Shown here: piece by piece, positions 63,421 to 64,000 of the stretch
Layout: each line of letters starts with the position of its first letter
How positions within the stretch are numbered: the stretch's first letter is position 1
Assembly: GCF_020859565.1 (NCBI RefSeq)
Contig: NZ_JAJHUO010000034.1
Coordinates: forward strand, 1-64,000
From: Saccharothrix luteola
Lineage (GTDB): Bacteria; Actinomycetota; Actinomycetes; Mycobacteriales; Pseudonocardiaceae
Direction of reading: 5' to 3'
Length of the DNA stretch: 64,000 nucleotides
Program-made: the position numbers and the translations under genes
Notes under the pieces: generated by a model
What the model was told of the DNA's origin: nothing
Seen by the model: only the letters and a program-made list of their open reading frames with translations
Databases searched by the model: none

Positions 63421-63495
63421 CGGACCACCCACCCCGCGGACTCACCTCGACGCGACTGGTCGGCCGAGGCTGGGGCGTGACCAACCGTTCAGGCG

Positions 63496-63530
63496 GACGG
63501 GGGTTCCGGGATGGCCCCGGAACCCCCGTC
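63496..63530. terminator. Bidirectional terminator
   Basis: 15-bp perfect stem (63496-63510 with 63516-63530), 5-nt loop, between two convergent genes (stops at 63420 and 63539). Confidence 0.85.
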
Positions 63531-63538
63531 GCGTCGGC

Positions 63539-64000
63539 TCAGAGCCGCGGGTGGGCGTTGGCGATCAGTTGGCGGAACTGGGCGGAGAACCAGTGGCCCG
63601 ACAGCGGGGCGTTGGCGAGCGCGCCGGACATGTTGTTGCCGTTGCGGGCGTTGCCGGTGTACGTGGGGTCGCACATCCGGTCGAAGCCCTTGCCCTCGTT
63701 GTTCGGGATCTCCCGGCTCGCGCCGTCGGACTCGCCCGGCGGCTTGGCCCACACGTAGGCGTCGATGCCGGCGGCCGGGCTCGCCTTCGGCCGCTCGCCG
63801 ATGCCCGCGCCGGACTGGTTGCACCAGTTGCCGAGGTGGATGCGCCGGTCGTACCGACCGCCGTTGACGTACGCGTCCACGCTCGTCGTCGGACCCTTCG
63901 CGGTCGGGCGCTGGGAACCGCCCCAGCCGTTGCGCGAGGTGTCGATCAGCATGCCGATGTTCGACGGGAATCCGGCGCTGATCAATTGCGTGCGGAACGC
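63539..64000 (-). CDS. Glycoside hydrolase family 6 (cellulase), C-terminal part
   Basis: The gene runs off the right edge; about 154 C-terminal residues are present, ending at the TGA 63539-63541. GH6 features: GMLIDTSRNGWGG (the DTSRNG catalytic-domain strand), NWCNQSGAGIGERP with the conserved Cys, and DAYVWAKPPGESDG, ending in GHWFSAQFRQLIANA. Secreted endoglucanases or cellobiohydrolases of this family hydrolyse beta-1,4-glucan with inversion. No binding module follows the catalytic domain here; one could lie N-terminal, outside the window. Confidence 0.93.
   Translation of the reverse strand, partial: AFRTQLISAGFPSNIGMLIDTSRNGWGGSQRPTAKGPTTSVDAYVNGGRYDRRIHLGNWCNQSGAGIGERPKASPAAGIDAYVWAKPPGESDGASREIPNNEGKGFDRMCDPTYTGNARNGNNMSGALANAPLSGHWFSAQFRQLIANAHPRL

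Overview
The window is high-GC actinobacterial DNA. Strong codon-position GC bias, GTG/TTG starts, a conservon with two P450s, SARP/AfsR-type and WYL regulators, RHS and LamG secreted giants and leaderless-looking promoters together suggest a filamentous actinomycete, most likely of the Pseudonocardiales (Saccharothrix/Lentzea/Actinosynnema type). That placement is inference from gene content. No rRNA, tRNA, CRISPR array, integrase or insertion sequence was recognised.

Layout. 0-3.2 kb: secreted S8 protease. 3.5-6.1 kb: a tight two-gene unit, a TROVE-like/vWA protein and an ARPP-2-like protein with a Fis-type HTH. 6.1-16.1 kb: luciferase-like monooxygenase, DUF4241 protein, several exported proteins, an S33 tripeptidyl aminopeptidase and a decayed beta-lactamase-family gene. 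16.4-29.9 kb: two giant secreted genes, a six-LamG protein followed by an RHS/Hint polymorphic toxin with a small tip toxin and an adjacent immunity-like gene in lower-GC DNA. 30-37.4 kb: WYL regulator, VOC protein, AlkZ-like protein, the wreck of a divergent reductase/LysR pair, a membrane-tethered solute-binding protein and a broken drrAB-type exporter with an intact DUF4097 gene. 37.4-40.6 kb: AfsR-like regulator. 40.97-46.05 kb: a complete conservon, cvnA-B-C-D followed by a CYP157-like P450 lacking ExxR and a CYP154-like P450.

46.2-47.5 kb: a polynucleotide-kinase-like P-loop protein with a Thg1-family 3'-5' polymerase, probably an RNA 5'-end repair operon. 47.5-53.6 kb: WYL regulator divergent from a SnoaL-like gene across a clear operator, VOC protein, serine hydrolase, small membrane protein and a STAND/TPR protein. 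53.8-58.5 kb: TetR/AhpD-like operon under a 30-bp perfect palindrome, CGNR regulator divergent from an alpha/beta hydrolase, flavin-reductase-like protein and a DUF6236-like protein. 58.6-62.4 kb: a yybP-ykoY (Mn2+) riboswitch in front of a small lipoprotein, an SGNH hydrolase and a DUF1906 glycosidase-like protein. 62.4-64 kb: small membrane protein, Tat-exported protein and the C-terminal part of a GH6 cellulase cut by the window edge.

Three themes stand out: RNA-maintenance candidates (TROVE-like/ARPP-2-like and kinase/Thg1), a heavy exported protein load (protease, peptidase, LamG, RHS, GH6, lipoprotein), and gene decay by short indels plus internal deletions (12.8, 33, 35-36.5 and 40.7 kb) beside intact neighbours. 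Best candidates for undescribed biology are the TROVE-like/ARPP-2-like pair, the kinase-Thg1 operon and the unusual target of the Mn2+ riboswitch.
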